This document shows, piece by piece, positions 57,110 to 64,000 of a stretch of DNA of 64,000 nucleotides. The first letter of the stretch is position 1, and every line of letters starts with the position of its first letter. Below the pieces are notes generated by a model. That model did no database searches. It saw nothing but the letters and a program-made list of their open reading frames with translations, and was not told the origin of the DNA. Made by a program: the position numbers and the translations under genes. The stretch is from CAZCTO01 sp964501725 (lineage in GTDB: Bacteria; Bacillota; Clostridia; Saccharofermentanales; Saccharofermentanaceae), in contig CAZCTO010000008.1 of assembly GCA_964501725.1 (NCBI GenBank), forward strand, positions 1-64,000. Direction: 5' to 3'.

Positions 57110-57703
57110 ATGCAAATACTTACCGCTCAGCACCGGAAGTTATCCGGGACGGAAATAATCAAGAAGTCCGCTCGCGGAACCTGCAGCGTATTTCTGCCCG
57201 ATACCGATCACTTCTCGGAAGTTTGCTTTGGTGATCCGGAAGCACCGCGCGTCCTTCGAACGATCTCGGATGAAGCAAGAATTTTTCAGTTCAACCGCAT
57301 CCTTTTTGAGGAATGTCCTGCGTCTCTCTTTTACAGCGAGCCTTATATGAAATGGTATTCCGGCGTTCTGGGTCAAGTATTCTCCGACCGTCTGAATCGG
57401 TCCAAACCTGTCCGCTTTTCTGAATTGAATCGTTCGTTTGCGCTTCGAATCCTGTCCTCAGAACCGGCGCCCGACAAATCATATATCCAATTCACTCTTC
57501 TTCTCCCCCCGCTCTGGCAAGACTCAACAGATAATATTGTCATGGATGGCGGAGATATGATTACCGATTGCTTTCGTGAGTCGCAGTGCGCGATGTTATG
57601 TCTGTTGCGCCCGATCGGATCCGGTCGATGGCTGGGGAAGTGTCTGCAAGACGCACAAACAAACGGCTTCCGGAGAATACTATCTCCGGAAGCCGTCTTG
57701 TGA
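57110..57703 (+). CDS. hypothetical protein, family not recognised
   Basis: The 198-residue product has no signal peptide or membrane segment. It begins MQILTAQHRKLSGTEIIKKSARGTCSVFLPDTDHFSEVCFG and contains a well-formed set of alternating strands and helices, with six cysteines, but no motif I know. The ATG at 57110 has AAAGGAGAAGCT directly upstream, which favours a real gene. It is a lone plus-strand gene between two minus-strand operons. Its last 14 codons hold the hairpin that probably terminates the ribosomal-protein operon. Confidence 0.6.
   Translation: MQILTAQHRKLSGTEIIKKSARGTCSVFLPDTDHFSEVCFGDPEAPRVLRTISDEARIFQFNRILFEECPASLFYSEPYMKWYSGVLGQVFSDRLNRSKPVRFSELNRSFALRILSSEPAPDKSYIQFTLLLPPLWQDSTDNIVMDGGDMITDCFRESQCAMLCLLRPIGSGRWLGKCLQDAQTNGFRRILSPEAVL
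57663..57696 (-). terminator. terminator of the rplJ-rplL operon
   Basis: ACGGCTTCCGGAGA (57663-57676) is perfectly complementary to 57683-57696; on the minus strand it is followed by TTTGTTTGT. It lies 30 bp after the rplL stop, inside the end of the opposing hypothetical gene. Confidence 0.8.
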
Positions 57704-57725
57704 ACCTGAACCATTTGGCGAAATC

Positions 57726-58121
57726 TTACTTAACCTCGACTTCTGCTCCGGCATCCTTCAGTTTCTGTGCGGTAGCGTCAGCCTCTTCCTTGGATACGTT
57801 CTCTTTGACCGGCTTCGGTGCTCCGTCAACCAGGTTCTTGGACTCTGTAAGGCCAAGGCCTGTGATTTCGCGAACAGCCTTGATAACGGCGATTTTCGCT
57901 GCACCGGCGCTCTTCAGAACAACGGTGAATTCAGTCTGCTCAGCAGCTTCCGCAACAGCGGCACCGCCGGCAGCAGGTGATGCAACCGCCAGAGCAGCAG
58001 CAGATACACCGAACTCTTCTTCGATTGCTTTCTCAAAATCCAAGAGCTCCATAACGGAAAGGGACTTTACTTCTTCCAACAACTTTGCAATTTTCTCACT
58101 GGCCATGATTTTTTCCTCCAT
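57726..58121 (-). CDS. rplL: 50S ribosomal protein L7/L12
   Basis: L7/L12 forms the multimeric stalk that recruits translation GTPases. The N-terminal dimerisation domain (KIAKLLEEVKSLSVMELLDFEKAIEEEFG), the Ala/Gly-rich hinge (AAALAVASPAAGGAAVAEAAE) and the C-terminal domain with KIAVIKAVREITGLGLTESKNLVDGAPKPVKENVSKEEAD are all present. The length of 131 residues is normal. It follows rplJ after 40 bp. Start ATG at 58121 behind GGAGGAAAAAAT. Confidence 0.98.
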   Translation of the reverse strand: MEEKIMASEKIAKLLEEVKSLSVMELLDFEKAIEEEFGVSAAALAVASPAAGGAAVAEAAEQTEFTVVLKSAGAAKIAVIKAVREITGLGLTESKNLVDGAPKPVKENVSKEEADATAQKLKDAGAEVEVK

Positions 58122-58161
58122 TTAATTGCCGTAAATCCGGCACATTTTTGTAAGCGCCGAA

Positions 58162-58758
58162 TTACTCAGCCGCTTGTTCGGTTACTGTTGCGGCTGCATC
58201 GACAACCGCTTCAACGGCTTCTGTTACTGCTTCGGCCTTTTCTGCTGCGGGCTTCGAAGCGGAATCATCCAGCTTTTCGGCAACAGCCTTGACCAACATT
58301 GCGAGCTTTGTAAACGGGAAAAGGAGTCCGTAGGCAATCTGGCCGCAAAGGACTTCTTTGGAAGGAATCGAAGCAAGATCGTTGACTTCCTTAACAGAAG
58401 CAGCCTTTCCTTCAATCACTCCGCCTTTGAGCGATAGTTTTGCGTACTTGTCCGCATATTGCTTCATGACTTTCGCCGGAGCAATCATATCTTCGGTTGA
58501 GTACGCGATTGCCGTAGGTCCCTTGAAAATATCTTCGACTCCGCTGATTTCGAGTTCTTTGAAAACCAGGGTTGCCGTTGTGTTTTTAAGGACTTTGTAG
58601 GTAATGTTGTTCTTCCGAAGGTCTGCGCGCATCTGAGTGTCTTCAAGAACAGTCAGACCACGTGCGTCGGCAAAAATAAAAGTCTTGGCGCTGCGATAAT
58701 CCGAAACCAGACCTGCAACAACTTTCTTTTTTGCCTCAAGGATCTTTTTGCTAGGCAT
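58162..58758 (-). CDS. rplJ: 50S ribosomal protein L10
   Basis: L10 anchors L7/L12 dimers to the ribosome and regulates its own operon by binding the leader RNA. The N-terminal part (KKVVAGLVSDYRSAKTFIFADARGLTVLEDTQMRADLRKNNITYKVLKNTTA) and the IFKGPTAIAYS segment are typical. At 198 residues it is longer than the usual 165-180; the extra C-terminal part (SASKPAAEKAEAVTEAVEAVVDAAATVTEQAAE) is rich in Ala, Glu and Val and continues beyond the L7/L12-binding helix. Start ATG at 58758 after AAGGAGGTGCACACAC. Confidence 0.97.
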   Translation of the reverse strand: MPSKKILEAKKKVVAGLVSDYRSAKTFIFADARGLTVLEDTQMRADLRKNNITYKVLKNTTATLVFKELEISGVEDIFKGPTAIAYSTEDMIAPAKVMKQYADKYAKLSLKGGVIEGKAASVKEVNDLASIPSKEVLCGQIAYGLLFPFTKLAMLVKAVAEKLDDSASKPAAEKAEAVTEAVEAVVDAAATVTEQAAE

Positions 58759-58781
58759 GTGTGTGCACCTCCTTAATCAGT

Positions 58782-58925
58782 CTATATAAATACCCCTCGC
58801 GCATAAAGACACGAGGGGTACGGGATCGCATGTTTCTCAAGTGAGAGATGTATTGCGAAAACCCACCTCGGCAGGACGACCGAATCGATTACAGCCCGTA
58901 GGCTCCCTGCTGTCTTTGGCGTGGC
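58782..58925 (-). promoter_or_regulatory. ribosomal protein L10 leader with attenuator hairpin
   Basis: Read on the minus strand, CCAAAGACAGCAGG (58907-58920) and CCTGCCGAGG (58866-58875) are the conserved elements of the L10 leader found before rplJ in Firmicutes. Downstream, TACCCCTCG (58812-58820 on the plus side) pairs with CGAGGGGTA (58791-58799), followed by TTTATATAG: a terminator-like stem 25 bases before the ribosome site. Excess L10 binding probably favours it and stops rplJL expression. Confidence 0.88.
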
Positions 58926-58990
58926 TACTTATTCAATTGTCGCGTTCTTTCCGAATCAGCTTCGGGGCGGAACGTGCGCCTTTCTGTGGC

Positions 58991-59680
58991 CTAGAGCTTT
59001 CCGGAGTTAATCCGGATTCCCGGGCCCATCGTGGATGACAGAGATACGTTCTTCAGGTACTGACCCTTGGCGACCGAGGGCTTGGACTTGATGATCGCGT
59101 CCATGATCACTTTGAAGTTCTGCTCAAGTTTCTCCTGTCCGAAGGAAGCCTTTCCGATCGGGCAGTGAATGATATTGGTCTTATCGAGACGATACTCGAT
59201 CTTACCGGCCTTGATGTCAGCGATTGCTTTGGCGACGTCCATGGAGACGGTTCCGGATTTTGGGTTCGGCATGAGTCCCTTAGGACCGAGCACCTTACCC
59301 AGACGGCCGACAACACCCATCATGTCGGGGGTTGCGACGACGACGTCAAAATCAAACCAATTCTCCTTGACGATCTTGTCAACGAGATCTTCAGCTCCGA
59401 CAAATTCGGCTCCGGCGTCTCTGGCTTCATCCGCCTTCGGGCCCTTCGCGAAAACCAACACGCGCTTCGTGCGACCGGTTCCGTGCGGTAAAACAACAGC
59501 GCCGCGAACCTGCTGATCCGCATGACGTGAGTCAACACCAAGTCTGACGTGAAGTTCAACCATTTCATCAAACTTCGCTTTTGCCGTTTCCTGAACCAAC
59601 CGGATTGCATCCGCAGGATCATAGGAGACGGACTTGTCTACAAGCTTAACCAGCTCATTGTATCTTTTGCCTCTTTTCAT
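58991..59680 (-). CDS. rplA: 50S ribosomal protein L1
   Basis: L1 binds 23S rRNA at the E-site stalk and often its own mRNA. KRYNELVKLVDKSVSYDPADAIRLVQETAKAKFDEMVELHVRLGVD at the N-terminus, LPHGTGRTKRVLVFAKGPKADEARDAGAEFVG and VVATPDMMGVVGRLGKVLGPKGLMPNPKSGTVS are diagnostic. The length of 229 residues is normal. Start ATG at 59680 after GGAGAGTGGAGTA. It follows rplK after 20 bp. Confidence 0.98.
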   Translation of the reverse strand: MKRGKRYNELVKLVDKSVSYDPADAIRLVQETAKAKFDEMVELHVRLGVDSRHADQQVRGAVVLPHGTGRTKRVLVFAKGPKADEARDAGAEFVGAEDLVDKIVKENWFDFDVVVATPDMMGVVGRLGKVLGPKGLMPNPKSGTVSMDVAKAIADIKAGKIEYRLDKTNIIHCPIGKASFGQEKLEQNFKVIMDAIIKSKPSVAKGQYLKNVSLSSTMGPGIRINSGKL

Positions 59681-59700
59681 TACTCCACTCTCCTCGATGC

Positions 59701-60129
59701 TTAGTCGTCAACAACGACGATGCCCATGCTGCGTGCGGTTCCTGCAACCATGCGAGCACATGAATCGATGTCGGACGCGTTGGTGTCAGCCAACTTGATC
59801 TGAGCAATTTTCTTGCACTCGGAAAAAGGAATTTTAGCTACCTTATCCCGATTCGGCTTGCTCGATCCACTTTCAACGCTGCATGCTTTCTTCAACAAAA
59901 CCGGCACCGGCGGAGTTTTCGTAATGAAAGAATACGTTCTGTCTGCATAGACTGTGATGACAACCGGAGTAATCATTCCCATGTCTTTTGCGGTTCTCTC
60001 ATTAAATTCCTTGACAAACTGCGCAATATTGACGCTGTGTTGTCCAAGGGCTGGTCCTACCGGCGGCGCTGGCGTTGCTTTGCCTGCGGGTATCTGTAAT
60101 TTGATATACCCTGTGACTTTCTTTGCCAT
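59701..60129 (-). CDS. rplK: 50S ribosomal protein L11
   Basis: L11 forms part of the GTPase-associated centre. KKVTGYIKLQIPAGKATPAPPVGPALGQHSVNIAQFVKEFNERT is the conserved N-terminal domain; PVPVLLKKA and the C-terminal IKLADTNASDIDSCARMVAGTARSMGIVVVD complete the protein of 142 residues. The ATG at 60129 is chosen for the upstream GGGAGGTGGCC; a longer in-frame reading has none. The rplK-rplA pair follows nusG. Confidence 0.98.
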   Translation of the reverse strand: MAKKVTGYIKLQIPAGKATPAPPVGPALGQHSVNIAQFVKEFNERTAKDMGMITPVVITVYADRTYSFITKTPPVPVLLKKACSVESGSSKPNRDKVAKIPFSECKKIAQIKLADTNASDIDSCARMVAGTARSMGIVVVDD

Positions 60130-60212
60130 ATGGCCACCTCCCAATAAATTCGACAGCATCTTATCCCTGCTGCCATATAATCACGCCGAGCTTACGGCGG
60201 GATAAGCAATTG

Positions 60213-60752
60213 TTATGTCCGGATGACTTGTGCGAAATCCAATTCGATCGGCGTTTCGCGACCGAACATAGATATCCGTACACGCACAGAGTGCTTCTCG
60301 AGATTCATTGCCTCGACGACGCCAATGCATTCCGAGAACGGACCGGAAATCAGGCGTACCGAATCTCCGACGGAGTAATCGACAGTGGGCACCCAATTGG
60401 ACTCAAGTCCCATCATCATCAGTTCTTCTTCTGAAAGCGGTACAGGCTTATTGGAGCTCGGGCCTACAAAACCGGTAACGCCTCTTGTATTGCGGACGAT
60501 GTACCAGATTTCTTCCGTGTAGACCATCTTCACCAGAACGTAACCGGGATAGATCTTCTTCATGGCGACTTTCTTCTTGCCGTCCTTGACCTCGATCTGT
60601 TCCTCCATGGGAACCGATACTTCCTGTATCATTTCCTGAAGTCCGCGGTTCTCAATAACCGTCTCCAGAGTCGTCTTCACTTTGTTTTCATAGCCGGAAT
60701 ACGTGTGGATAACATACCACTTCGCTTCTTTGGCCTGTGCTTCGTCTGTCAT
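60213..60752 (-). CDS. nusG: transcription termination/antitermination protein NusG
   Basis: NusG binds RNA polymerase and couples or pauses transcription. The NGN domain starts EAKWYVIHTYSGYENKVKTTLETVIENRGLQEMIQEVSVP and contains PGYVLVKMVYTEEIWYIVRNTRGVTGFVG; the KOW domain is YSVGDSVRLISGPFSECIGVVEAMNLEKHSVRVRISMFGRETPIELDFAQV. The length is 179 residues. Start ATG at 60752 behind AGGAGTGCCACAGT, in the standard secE-nusG-rplK order. Confidence 0.98.
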   Translation of the reverse strand: MTDEAQAKEAKWYVIHTYSGYENKVKTTLETVIENRGLQEMIQEVSVPMEEQIEVKDGKKKVAMKKIYPGYVLVKMVYTEEIWYIVRNTRGVTGFVGPSSNKPVPLSEEELMMMGLESNWVPTVDYSVGDSVRLISGPFSECIGVVEAMNLEKHSVRVRISMFGRETPIELDFAQVIRT

Positions 60753-60804
60753 ACTGTGGCACTCCTATTCTCTTTCTGAATACGGCTCGGTCGCATTACT
60801 GTTC

Positions 60805-61167
60805 TTACGCGGCCGGTTCTGTATCGCTGGACGAAGCTGATGCGCTGGTCTCGCTCGAAGATGTGGAGGCGGTCGTATCGCTCGGAAGCACTGTAGAAGC
60901 AGTTGTCTCGGTAACCTGCTTGTAGAATCCGATCCTGTCGAGAATAAACTGGCTCCCCTTGCTGATACCGGTAAGCAACACTGCCGCGACGCCGATCACC
61001 ACCAAAACGACGACGGATGTCTGAATCAGTTTCTGCTTCGTCGGCCAGATTACCCGCTTGAGTTCCAGACGGACATCCGAAAATCGCTTGCCGATCTTCT
61101 TGAAGAAGTTAACAAAACCCCTTCCGATACGAACGAAAATATTAGTGCTCTTTTTTTTCTCGGCCAT
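60805..61167 (-). CDS. secE: preprotein translocase subunit SecE with Ser/Thr-rich tail
   Basis: SecE stabilises SecY in the membrane. The core has the amphipathic segment FKKIGKRFSDVRLELKRVIWPTKQKLIQTSVVVLVVIGVAAVLLTGISKGSQFILDRIGF, with one membrane helix. After residue about 82 a tail of roughly 38 residues (TETTASTVLPSDTTASTSSSETSASASSSDTE) is rich in Ser, Thr and Ala; ordinary Firmicutes SecE has about 60 residues without it. The ATG at 61167 follows AGAGGGTTGATACCG. It lies between rpmG and nusG. Confidence 0.95.
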   Translation of the reverse strand: MAEKKKSTNIFVRIGRGFVNFFKKIGKRFSDVRLELKRVIWPTKQKLIQTSVVVLVVIGVAAVLLTGISKGSQFILDRIGFYKQVTETTASTVLPSDTTASTSSSETSASASSSDTEPAA

Positions 61168-61209
61168 CGGTATCAACCCTCTCTGAACTCCTGCGTAAAA
61201 ACGCAGAAA

Positions 61210-61377
61210 TCACTTGGTTTCCTTGTGATTGGTGTGCTTGCGGCAAAAACGGCAGTACTTCTTCAGTTCCAACCTGTCCGGGTCATTCTTCTTGTTCTTG
61301 TAGGTCTGATAATTCCTCTGTTTGCAGTCTTCACAAGCTAATGTCAGCTTGTCGCGTGCACCTGCCTTGCTTGCCAT
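61210..61377 (-). CDS. rpmG: 50S ribosomal protein L33
   Basis: L33 is a small zinc-ribbon protein of the large subunit. The 55-residue product has CEDCKQRNYQTYKNKKNDPDRLELKKYCRFCRKHTNHKETK with two CxxC pairs, the zinc-binding form. The ATG at 61377 has GGAGGTGTTCTAC upstream; the open frame beyond it lies in the leader. It is the first gene of the rpmG-secE-nusG-rplKA run. Confidence 0.97.
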   Translation of the reverse strand: MASKAGARDKLTLACEDCKQRNYQTYKNKKNDPDRLELKKYCRFCRKHTNHKETK

Positions 61378-61400
61378 GTAGAACACCTCCAAAATCAGCA

Positions 61401-61486
61401 TCTTTGCGATGCTTTGTTGCGCATAAAAAATAGACCGAAACGGCGATAGCAAACGAAATTTTATCACAGATATCCTGTAGTGTCAA
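61401..61486 (-). promoter_or_regulatory. promoter and leader hairpin of the rpmG-secE-nusG operon
   Basis: On the minus strand TTGACA (61481-61486) and TAAAAT (61458-61463) with a 17-bp spacer. In the leader, AGCATC-GCAAA-GATGCT (61401-61417) forms a 6-bp hairpin just before the ribosome site. Confidence 0.82.
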
Positions 61487-61578
61487 ACTAAATTCGCGTC
61501 AATCAGACGCAAATAAACAGCATATTTTGCCCGTCAAAGACATATTGCAATAAGATCGCGTCAAAGGTTGCCTGAATA

Positions 61579-61869
61579 TTACCTTCTGCTTCGGAGTTCA
61601 TCGTAAATATCATCCGGCGTAATGCCTTTTTCCGCCAGCAAAACCAGCAAATGATACTGAAGATCGGCGACTTCATAAATAATGTCTTTCTTCTCTCCGT
61701 TGATGGTCGAAATAACCACCTCAACGGCTTCTTCGCCGAGTTTCTTGCAGATTTTATCGATGCCTTTGGAAAAAAGGTAGTTGGTATAGGAACCTTCAAC
61801 CGGATTCATCTTACGATCGATAATCACTTCATACAGTTCTTTAATAATGGATTCTTTCGTCTCCGACAT
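61579..61869 (-). CDS. hisE: phosphoribosyl-ATP pyrophosphatase
   Basis: HisE hydrolyses phosphoribosyl-ATP to phosphoribosyl-AMP and PPi, the second step of histidine synthesis. The 96-residue all-helical protein has the MazG-like metal motif KICKKLGEEAVEVVISTINGEKKDIIYEVADLQYHLLVLL. It is a stand-alone gene here, while HisI is fused to HisF. It lies 20 bp downstream of hisFI and is the last gene of the operon. Start ATG at 61869 after CGGAGGTGTTTAT. Confidence 0.96.
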   Translation of the reverse strand: MSETKESIIKELYEVIIDRKMNPVEGSYTNYLFSKGIDKICKKLGEEAVEVVISTINGEKKDIIYEVADLQYHLLVLLAEKGITPDDIYDELRSRR

Positions 61870-61889
61870 ATAAACACCTCCGATTTGGA

Positions 61890-63020
61890 TTATTGTTCCT
61901 CACCTGATTCCAGAATATCATCAAGACCGTCAAAAAAACAGCTGTGATTTCCGGTATGACAGGCGGCACCAACCTGATCGATGTAGAAAAGCAATGTATC
62001 ACGGTCGCAATCGATCCGGATCGAGCGAACGGTCTGTATGTTTCCGGATGTCTCGCCTTTTCGCCAGAGTGTATCCCTGCTTCTTGAATAGTAGTGCATC
62101 TGGCCGGTCGACAACGTCATATCAAAGGCTTCATAATCCATATAGGCAAGCATCAATACTTCCCCTGTCTTCTCTTCCACAGCGATGGCGGGAACCAGCC
62201 CGAGCGTATCTTTTTTGAGACGCTGCCAGAGAGCTGTCGCCCGTCCGATTTTACGCACCGGAATTCCTCTTTCGTCCAAATATTTCTTCAGGTCCGCAAT
62301 CGATATTTCACCGAAGTGAAAAAGACTCGCCGCGAGAACGGCATCCGCTTTGCCGTCGACGATTCCGTCGTAAAAGTCCGAAAGGCTGCCTGCACCGCCG
62401 GACGCGATCACGGGAACGGATACCGCTTCGGCAACCATTCGGGTGATTTTATTGTCATAGCCGCTCTTGGTTCCGTCGCGGTCCATACTGGTCAGAAGAA
62501 TTTCACCCGATCCGAGCGCTTCGGCTTTCTTTGCCCATTCGACGGCATCCAGACCGGTGGTTTTCGTGCCTCCTGCAATGACAACCTCGTACCCGCTCGG
62601 GAATTGATCCGAGTCGGGAACGTATCTTACATCAATCGCGGTGACGATGCACTGCGAGCCAAATCGGGCGGACGCGGACGTAATCAGTTCCGGATGAAGT
62701 ACAGCGGCCGAATTCAGTGATATTTTATCCGCACCGGCCGTCAGGAGCTCACGAATGTCGTCGAGGGTGCGGATACCGCCGCCGACGGTAAAGGGAATAA
62801 ATACTTCCTGTGCCACCCGTGTCACCATATCGATCATGGTTCCGCGGTTTTCGAGCGTTGCCGAGATATCGAGGAAAACCAGTTCATCGGCACCGGACAC
62901 ATTGTATCCCTTGGCAATTTCCACCGGGTCGCCGGCATCACGCAAGGAGATGAAATTGACTCCTTTGACTACCCGTCCGTCCTTTACGTCAAGGCAAGGG
63001 ATGATTCTTTTTGCAAGCAT
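61890..63020 (-). CDS. hisF: fused imidazole glycerol phosphate synthase cyclase HisF and phosphoribosyl-AMP cyclohydrolase HisI
   Basis: The 376-residue polypeptide joins two histidine enzymes. Residues 1 to about 255 are HisF: LAKRIIPCLDVKDGRVVKG with catalytic Asp11, TVGGGIRTLDDI, and TAIDVRY with catalytic Asp130. After a short linker (about 255-275), residues to 376 are HisI: RSRDTLWRKGETSGNIQ and DCDRDTLLFYIDQVGAACHTGNHSCFF with the zinc cysteines. HisI is usually alone or fused to HisE; fusion to HisF is unusual. The ATG at 63020 has AAGTGAGGTTAAAAG upstream and lies 37 bp inside the end of hisA. Frame continuity across the joint is clean; no frameshift is needed. Confidence 0.94.
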   Translation of the reverse strand: MLAKRIIPCLDVKDGRVVKGVNFISLRDAGDPVEIAKGYNVSGADELVFLDISATLENRGTMIDMVTRVAQEVFIPFTVGGGIRTLDDIRELLTAGADKISLNSAAVLHPELITSASARFGSQCIVTAIDVRYVPDSDQFPSGYEVVIAGGTKTTGLDAVEWAKKAEALGSGEILLTSMDRDGTKSGYDNKITRMVAEAVSVPVIASGGAGSLSDFYDGIVDGKADAVLAASLFHFGEISIADLKKYLDERGIPVRKIGRATALWQRLKKDTLGLVPAIAVEEKTGEVLMLAYMDYEAFDMTLSTGQMHYYSRSRDTLWRKGETSGNIQTVRSIRIDCDRDTLLFYIDQVGAACHTGNHSCFFDGLDDILESGEEQ

Positions 63021-63715
63021 TCTTTTAACCTCACTTTTCCTTCGTAAATGGCTTTGCCGACAATGATTCCGGCGCAGCCGCTTTTCCTTATTTCCCAAAG
63101 ATCTTCTTCGGAACCGATCCCTCCGGATGCGATGACCGAAAGATGCGTCGCCGAGACGATTGAAGCTGTCTGGGCGGTCGCCGGTCCGGTCATCATTCCG
63201 TCGCGACTGATGTCGGTATAGATCACTGTCTCCGCGCCGAGAGCCTCCATCTCCGAGGCAAATTCCGTCGCGCGCACGCCCGATCCCGAAGTCCATCCGT
63301 CAACGGCAATTTCACCGTCATGCGCATCCATGCCAATGGCGATGTTTTGGGGATACAGTTTTAGCGCCATGCGTGTGAATTCACGGTCGCGTATCGCGGA
63401 CGTTCCGATGACGCACCGGCTGACGCCGTATACTTGAAGGAGTTTTTCGAGGGTTTCCAGGTTACGGATGCCTCCGCCCGTCTGCACTTTCAGACCCGTC
63501 TCAGATGCTATACGTCCAATTATTTCATGGTTTGCGGGGATGCCGGACCGGGCCGCGTCGAGATCCACAATGTGAATCCAGGATGCGCCCTGTTCACGAA
63601 AACCCTGCGCCACCGCAATCGGATTGTCCGAATATACAGTGACCTGATCGTATTTACCCTGACGGAGGCGAACCACTTTGCCCCCAAGCAAGTCAATGGC
63701 CGGATATATGATCAT
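62984..63715 (-). CDS. hisA: phosphoribosylformimino-AICAR isomerase
   Basis: HisA isomerises ProFAR to PRFAR in histidine synthesis. The TIM barrel starts IIYPAIDLLGGKVVRLRQG, placing the catalytic Asp at position 8 with the ATG at 63715, and has TGGGIRNLETLEKLL, IGMDAHDGEIAVDGW and YTDISRDGMMTGP with the second Asp. GGAG six bases before the 63715 ATG supports that start; an ATG four codons upstream has none. The product has 243 residues. Its last 12 codons overlap the start of hisF in another frame. Confidence 0.96.
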   Translation of the reverse strand: MIIYPAIDLLGGKVVRLRQGKYDQVTVYSDNPIAVAQGFREQGASWIHIVDLDAARSGIPANHEIIGRIASETGLKVQTGGGIRNLETLEKLLQVYGVSRCVIGTSAIRDREFTRMALKLYPQNIAIGMDAHDGEIAVDGWTSGSGVRATEFASEMEALGAETVIYTDISRDGMMTGPATAQTASIVSATHLSVIASGGIGSEEDLWEIRKSGCAGIIVGKAIYEGKVRLKECLQKESSLALT

Positions 63716-63780
63716 CTTGTTCTCCATTCTTTTAAGATCTGTTTGTCGTCAACTATTAAGATTATCGGACTAAAAAGCAA

Positions 63781-64000
63781 CTACCTGGTTCTCCTTGCCC
63801 AGCGATTCAGGATCGAAAGACCGACCTCACCGCTTTTTTCGGGATGAAACTGCATGGCTAATACATTTTTGCGGGAGACGGCACAGGCATATTCCAACCC
63901 ATAGAAAGCAGTTGCCGCGATGTCGGATGAATCCGAAGGATCGCAATAGTATGAGTGGACAAAATATACGTAGTCTCCCTTCCGGAACATCGGATCCGAC
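63781..64000 (-). CDS. hisH: imidazole glycerol phosphate synthase glutamine amidotransferase HisH, C-terminal part
   Basis: The gene continues beyond the right edge. The visible 72 codons hold SDPMFRKGDYVYFVHSYY and VLAMQFHPEKSGEVGLSILNRW, which carry the catalytic His and Glu (HPEKS) of the class I amidotransferase. HisH supplies ammonia to HisF. It precedes hisA by 65 bp on the same strand, as usual. The frame is open to the window end. Confidence 0.95.
   Translation of the reverse strand, partial: SDPMFRKGDYVYFVHSYYCDPSDSSDIAATAFYGLEYACAVSRKNVLAMQFHPEKSGEVGLSILNRWARRTR

Noticed and set aside
61890..63296. 468-residue start for HisF-HisI
   Set aside because: The first 92 residues are Arg/Asp-rich and overlap hisA out of frame; the true start at 63020 puts the catalytic Asp at positions 11 and 130 as in other HisF.

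Overview
The window looks like the chromosome of an anaerobic, low-GC-lineage Gram-positive bacterium of class Clostridia (Bacillota), with base composition near 50 % G+C. The indications are a remA/gmk/rpoZ cluster, a Crh-like HPr protein beside uvrC, L10-type ribosomal leader RNA, pyruvate phosphate dikinase, a [4Fe-4S]-type PurF, radical-SAM and ferredoxin-like proteins, many lipoproteins, and sigma-A promoters with near-consensus TTGACA boxes and 17-bp spacers. A genus cannot be assigned from the sequence alone. No prophage, insertion sequence, CRISPR array or rRNA was seen.

Layout. 0-5 kb is accessory: the start of a WYL-type regulator, an ABC ATPase with two FtsX-like permeases, a small secreted four-cysteine peptide, a frameshifted PadR regulator heading that operon, a decayed fragment of a second ppdK, and a lone lipoprotein. 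5-21 kb is housekeeping on the minus strand: ppdK, glyQS, rpoZ, gmk, remA, yicC, a phosphoesterase, uvrC, the Crh-like gene, rimI, tsaB, tsaE, an amidohydrolase, rpsI, rplM, a HAD phosphatase and purF. 21-28 kb is a cell-envelope block: a VanX-like lipoprotein, an AlgX-like/MBOAT acyl-transfer pair, a lipoprotein and an L,D-transpeptidase, several with Thr-Pro linkers.

28-35 kb carries a radical-SAM activase, an MGT glycosyltransferase with its PadR regulator, tRNA-Gly, a probable structured non-coding RNA of about 335 nt with its own promoter and terminator, a HEAT-like protein, tRNA-Cys, an acyl-CoA synthetase, and two small redox-type proteins. 35-39 kb is a cobalamin-riboswitch-controlled BtuFCD-type importer next to a QueG-like Fe-S protein. 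40-44 kb is an NMT1/SsuA-type ABC importer divergent from a TetR regulator with two flavoprotein oxidoreductases; tandem palindromes sit on the TetR promoter.

44-53 kb is a galactan-utilisation locus: a secreted GH53 endo-galactanase, a LacI regulator, a three-gene sugar ABC importer and a cytoplasmic GH35 beta-galactosidase. The promoter carries two LacI-type operators. The expected flow is galactan cut outside, oligosaccharides imported, galactose released inside. 53.5-57 kb holds tRNA-Glu, tRNA-Met and a polar amino-acid ABC importer. 57-61.5 kb is the rpmG-secE-nusG-rplK-rplA-rplJ-rplL cluster with an L10 leader. 61.5-64 kb is the end of a histidine operon, hisH-hisA-hisFI-hisE, with an unusual HisF-HisI fusion.

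The signals most worth following are the structured RNA at 31177-31512, the secreted peptide with its dedicated ABC system at 198-4021, and the HisF-HisI fusion.
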